A stretch of 64,000 nt of DNA from Alistipes sp. (lineage in GTDB: Bacteria; Bacteroidota; Bacteroidia; Bacteroidales; Rikenellaceae), in the NCBI GenBank assembly GCA_017403125.1, contig JAFQOR010000023.1, positions 33,194 to 97,193 on the forward strand. Reading direction: 5' to 3'. A program made the position numbers and the translations under genes. Below are positions 63,140-64,000 of the stretch, piece by piece. The notes below the pieces were generated by a model, which did not search any database, had not been told where the DNA came from, and was given only the letters and a program-made list of their open reading frames with translations. The first letter of the stretch is position 1. Every line of letters begins with the position of its first letter.

Positions 63140-63230
63140 CTCCTCGGCACGCTCTCACTATCCTTCTACTACCCTTTCACTACCCTTCTGCTACTCTTTG
63201 CGTAACGTCGCAGTTCGCCTTCATAGCCAC
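63140..63230 (+). repeat. CTACCCTTTC tract and relative of the 122-bp element, abutting the SMR stop
   Basis: Repeats of CTACCCTTTCACTACCC at about 63165-63190 match those near 26250-26320. They run into GCGTAACGTCGCAGTTCGCC (63200-63219) and TTCATAGCCACT, nearly the same as the right arm of the element at 41623-41654. In both places the block ends exactly at a minus-strand stop codon. Confidence 0.65.
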
Positions 63231-63557
63231 TTAATGCACCATTTTAAGTCCAACAATCGACGCTATAAGTGTCACCACAAAGAATAGTCGCCAGAAGGTT
63301 GCAGGCTCTTTGAACACAAGGATGCCGATAAGGACAGTGCCCACGGCACCTATGCCCGTCCATACAGGGTATGCCGTACCTATCGGAATCTCCTTTATCG
63401 CTCGCGCGAGGAGTACCATACTCAAAATATAACACACCACAAATAGCGCATACCATAGTGTCGCCTTGCCGCCCACGGCGAGATTTGCTTTGCCGAGGCA
63501 GAAGGTAAATCCGCACTCGAACATGCCGGCGAAGATTAAGATAATCCAGTGTATCAT
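63231..63557 (-). CDS. SMR-family exporter, Gdx/SugE-like (probable guanidinium exporter)
   Basis: 108 aa with four transmembrane helices. The essential Glu14 (FAGMFECGF) of small multidrug resistance proteins is present. The stretch IPIGTAYPVWTGIGAVGTVLIGI and the C-terminal IASIVGLKMVH match the SugE/Gdx subgroup, which exports guanidinium by proton antiport, more than EmrE. The subtype is inferred from these motifs. Its start sits behind a compact folded leader and a TAACTTTG promoter. Confidence 0.9.
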   Translation of the reverse strand: MIHWIILIFAGMFECGFTFCLGKANLAVGGKATLWYALFVVCYILSMVLLARAIKEIPIGTAYPVWTGIGAVGTVLIGILVFKEPATFWRLFFVVTLIASIVGLKMVH

Positions 63558-63612
63558 GAAATCTTTTAGGTCCTACCGAGGGCTGCGGACTATCCGGCGT
63601 CTCCTTCCGAGG
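63558..63612 (-). ncRNA. Compact structured leader of the Gdx-like gene (candidate riboswitch)
   Basis: The roughly 55-nt leader folds as nested helices: outer TCCT/AGGA, middle GAG/CTC, inner CGGA-TAG-TCCG. The GGATAGTCCG core resembles part of the guanidine-I (ykkC) consensus, and a CTAAAAG tail is present. Many other consensus positions cannot be matched, so the class is uncertain. Confidence 0.4.
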
Positions 63613-63617
63613 ATGTA

Positions 63618-63625
63618 CAAAGTTA
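63618..63625 (-). promoter_or_regulatory. Promoter -7 box TAACTTTG for the Gdx-like gene
   Basis: The minus strand reads TAACTTTG 61 bp before the start codon, so the transcript would begin right at the folded leader. Confidence 0.55.
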
Positions 63626-63805
63626 CAAATTTATCCTAATATAATAATGGTGTACAGCCACAAAATCGAATTGTACAATAGTGCCGATATAGTTTTTTGC
63701 ATATTCTCTTGATTCACCGCCGCCTTATTACCTATTGATTTATAGTACATTGAGCCAGCTATCATATTTTAGCACAAAAAAAAGTACAACTTTTTTCGAA
63801 AAAAG

Positions 63806-63837
63806 TTTGGCAGATTAAAAAAAGTGCTTTATCTTTG
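63806..63837 (+). promoter_or_regulatory. Promoter of tRNA-Lys (TTTG-N20-TATCTTTG)
   Basis: TTTG at 63806-63809 and TATCTTTG at 63830-63837 with 20-bp spacing, 25 bp upstream of the tRNA. It is one of the best promoter matches in the window. The rest of 63626-63805 shows no gene. Confidence 0.85.
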
Positions 63838-63862
63838 CACTCGCAACCGAAAGGTTAGCAAT

Positions 63863-63935
63863 GCCTCTTTAGCTCAGTTGGTAGAGCACGACACTCTTAA
63901 TGTTGGGGTCCAGGGTTCGAGCCCCTGAGGGGGTA
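63863..63935 (+). tRNA. tRNA-Lys (anticodon CTT)
   Basis: A 73-nt cloverleaf with a 7-bp acceptor stem (with G-U pairs), D-arm GCTC/GAGC, anticodon stem CGACA/TGTTG with loop CTCTTAA, and T-arm CAGGG-TTCGAGC-CCCTG, with discriminator A. CCA is not encoded. The anticodon at positions 34-36 is CTT. Confidence 0.95.
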
Positions 63936-63938
63936 CAG

Positions 63939-63968
63939 AAGCGAGAAACGAAAGTTTCTCGCTTTTTT
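63939..63968 (+). terminator. Rho-independent terminator after tRNA-Lys
   Basis: AAGCGAGAAAC (63939-63949) pairs perfectly with GTTTCTCGCTT (63954-63964) around a GAAA tetraloop, running into six T. Confidence 0.93.
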
Positions 63969-64000
63969 GTTGTTGCTCAATGAGTTAAGCAGCCCGCCCT

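Noticed and set aside
63863-63935. Integration (att) site at the tRNA-Lys 3' end
   Set aside because: Only 65 bp follow the tRNA in the window and no duplicated 3' segment or integrase is present.

Overview
The window is a chromosomal segment of a Bacteroidales bacterium, probably Alistipes or another member of the Rikenellaceae (the genus is inference). Supporting signs: many genes are preceded by the Bacteroidetes promoter -7 box TAnnTTTG (sometimes with an upstream TTTG), start codons mostly lack Shine-Dalgarno sequences, short-signal lipoproteins are abundant, and Bacteroidetes-typical families occur (S46 dipeptidyl peptidase, DUF4249, OstA-like, paired long RelA/SpoT homologues). Most of the DNA is a moderately GC-rich housekeeping backbone. 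The stretch at about 53.0-60.45 kb is visibly AT-richer.

Layout. 1-10.3 kb: 3' part of bipA, rpiB, a beta-helix lipoprotein, der, a small outer-membrane barrel, phoH, pepD and a lipid kinase. 10.3-11.2 kb: a gene-free mosaic of inverted and direct repeats. 11.2-15.3 kb: two minus-strand surface lipoproteins, one an IdeS/Mac-family cysteine protease carrying four Ig-like repeats. 15.5-23.8 kb: uvrB, an XRE regulator facing a 650-bp intergenic region with six similar palindromes, a HIT protein, a bifunctional RelA/SpoT, recA-bcp running on the minus strand, and a small zinc-ribbon protein. 23.9-31.1 kb: three large lipoproteins, two sharing a repeated module of about 110-150 residues. 31.3-39.9 kb: a second RelA/SpoT homologue with a degenerate synthetase domain, then an envelope operon (SurA-like lipoprotein, SurA, OstA-like, GH2-like pseudoenzyme). 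40-50.8 kb: waaA, yraN, pepE, acpP-fabF-rnc-radC, def, glyS-ruvX, thiL, adk. 50.9-53 kb: S46 peptidase. 53.2-60.2 kb: a co-directional AT-rich locus (PD40 beta-propeller, outer-membrane barrel, two unknown lipoproteins, TonB-dependent receptor, DUF4249 lipoprotein) behind a long structured leader. 60.4-64 kb: clpB with a triple upstream palindrome, a Gdx-like SMR exporter with a compact structured leader, and tRNA-Lys(CTT).

Functional themes are envelope biogenesis (waaA, SurA, OstA-like), (p)ppGpp control by two RSH proteins, DNA repair (uvrB, recA, radC, ruvX), fatty-acid synthesis (acpP-fabF) and cell-surface lipoproteins. The best leads for something unfamiliar are the IdeS-like protease, the AT-rich transporter/lipoprotein locus with its leader, the modular lipoprotein family, the GH2-like pseudoenzyme in the SurA/OstA operon, and several regulatory arrays. 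All calls come from reading the sequence; no database search was run.
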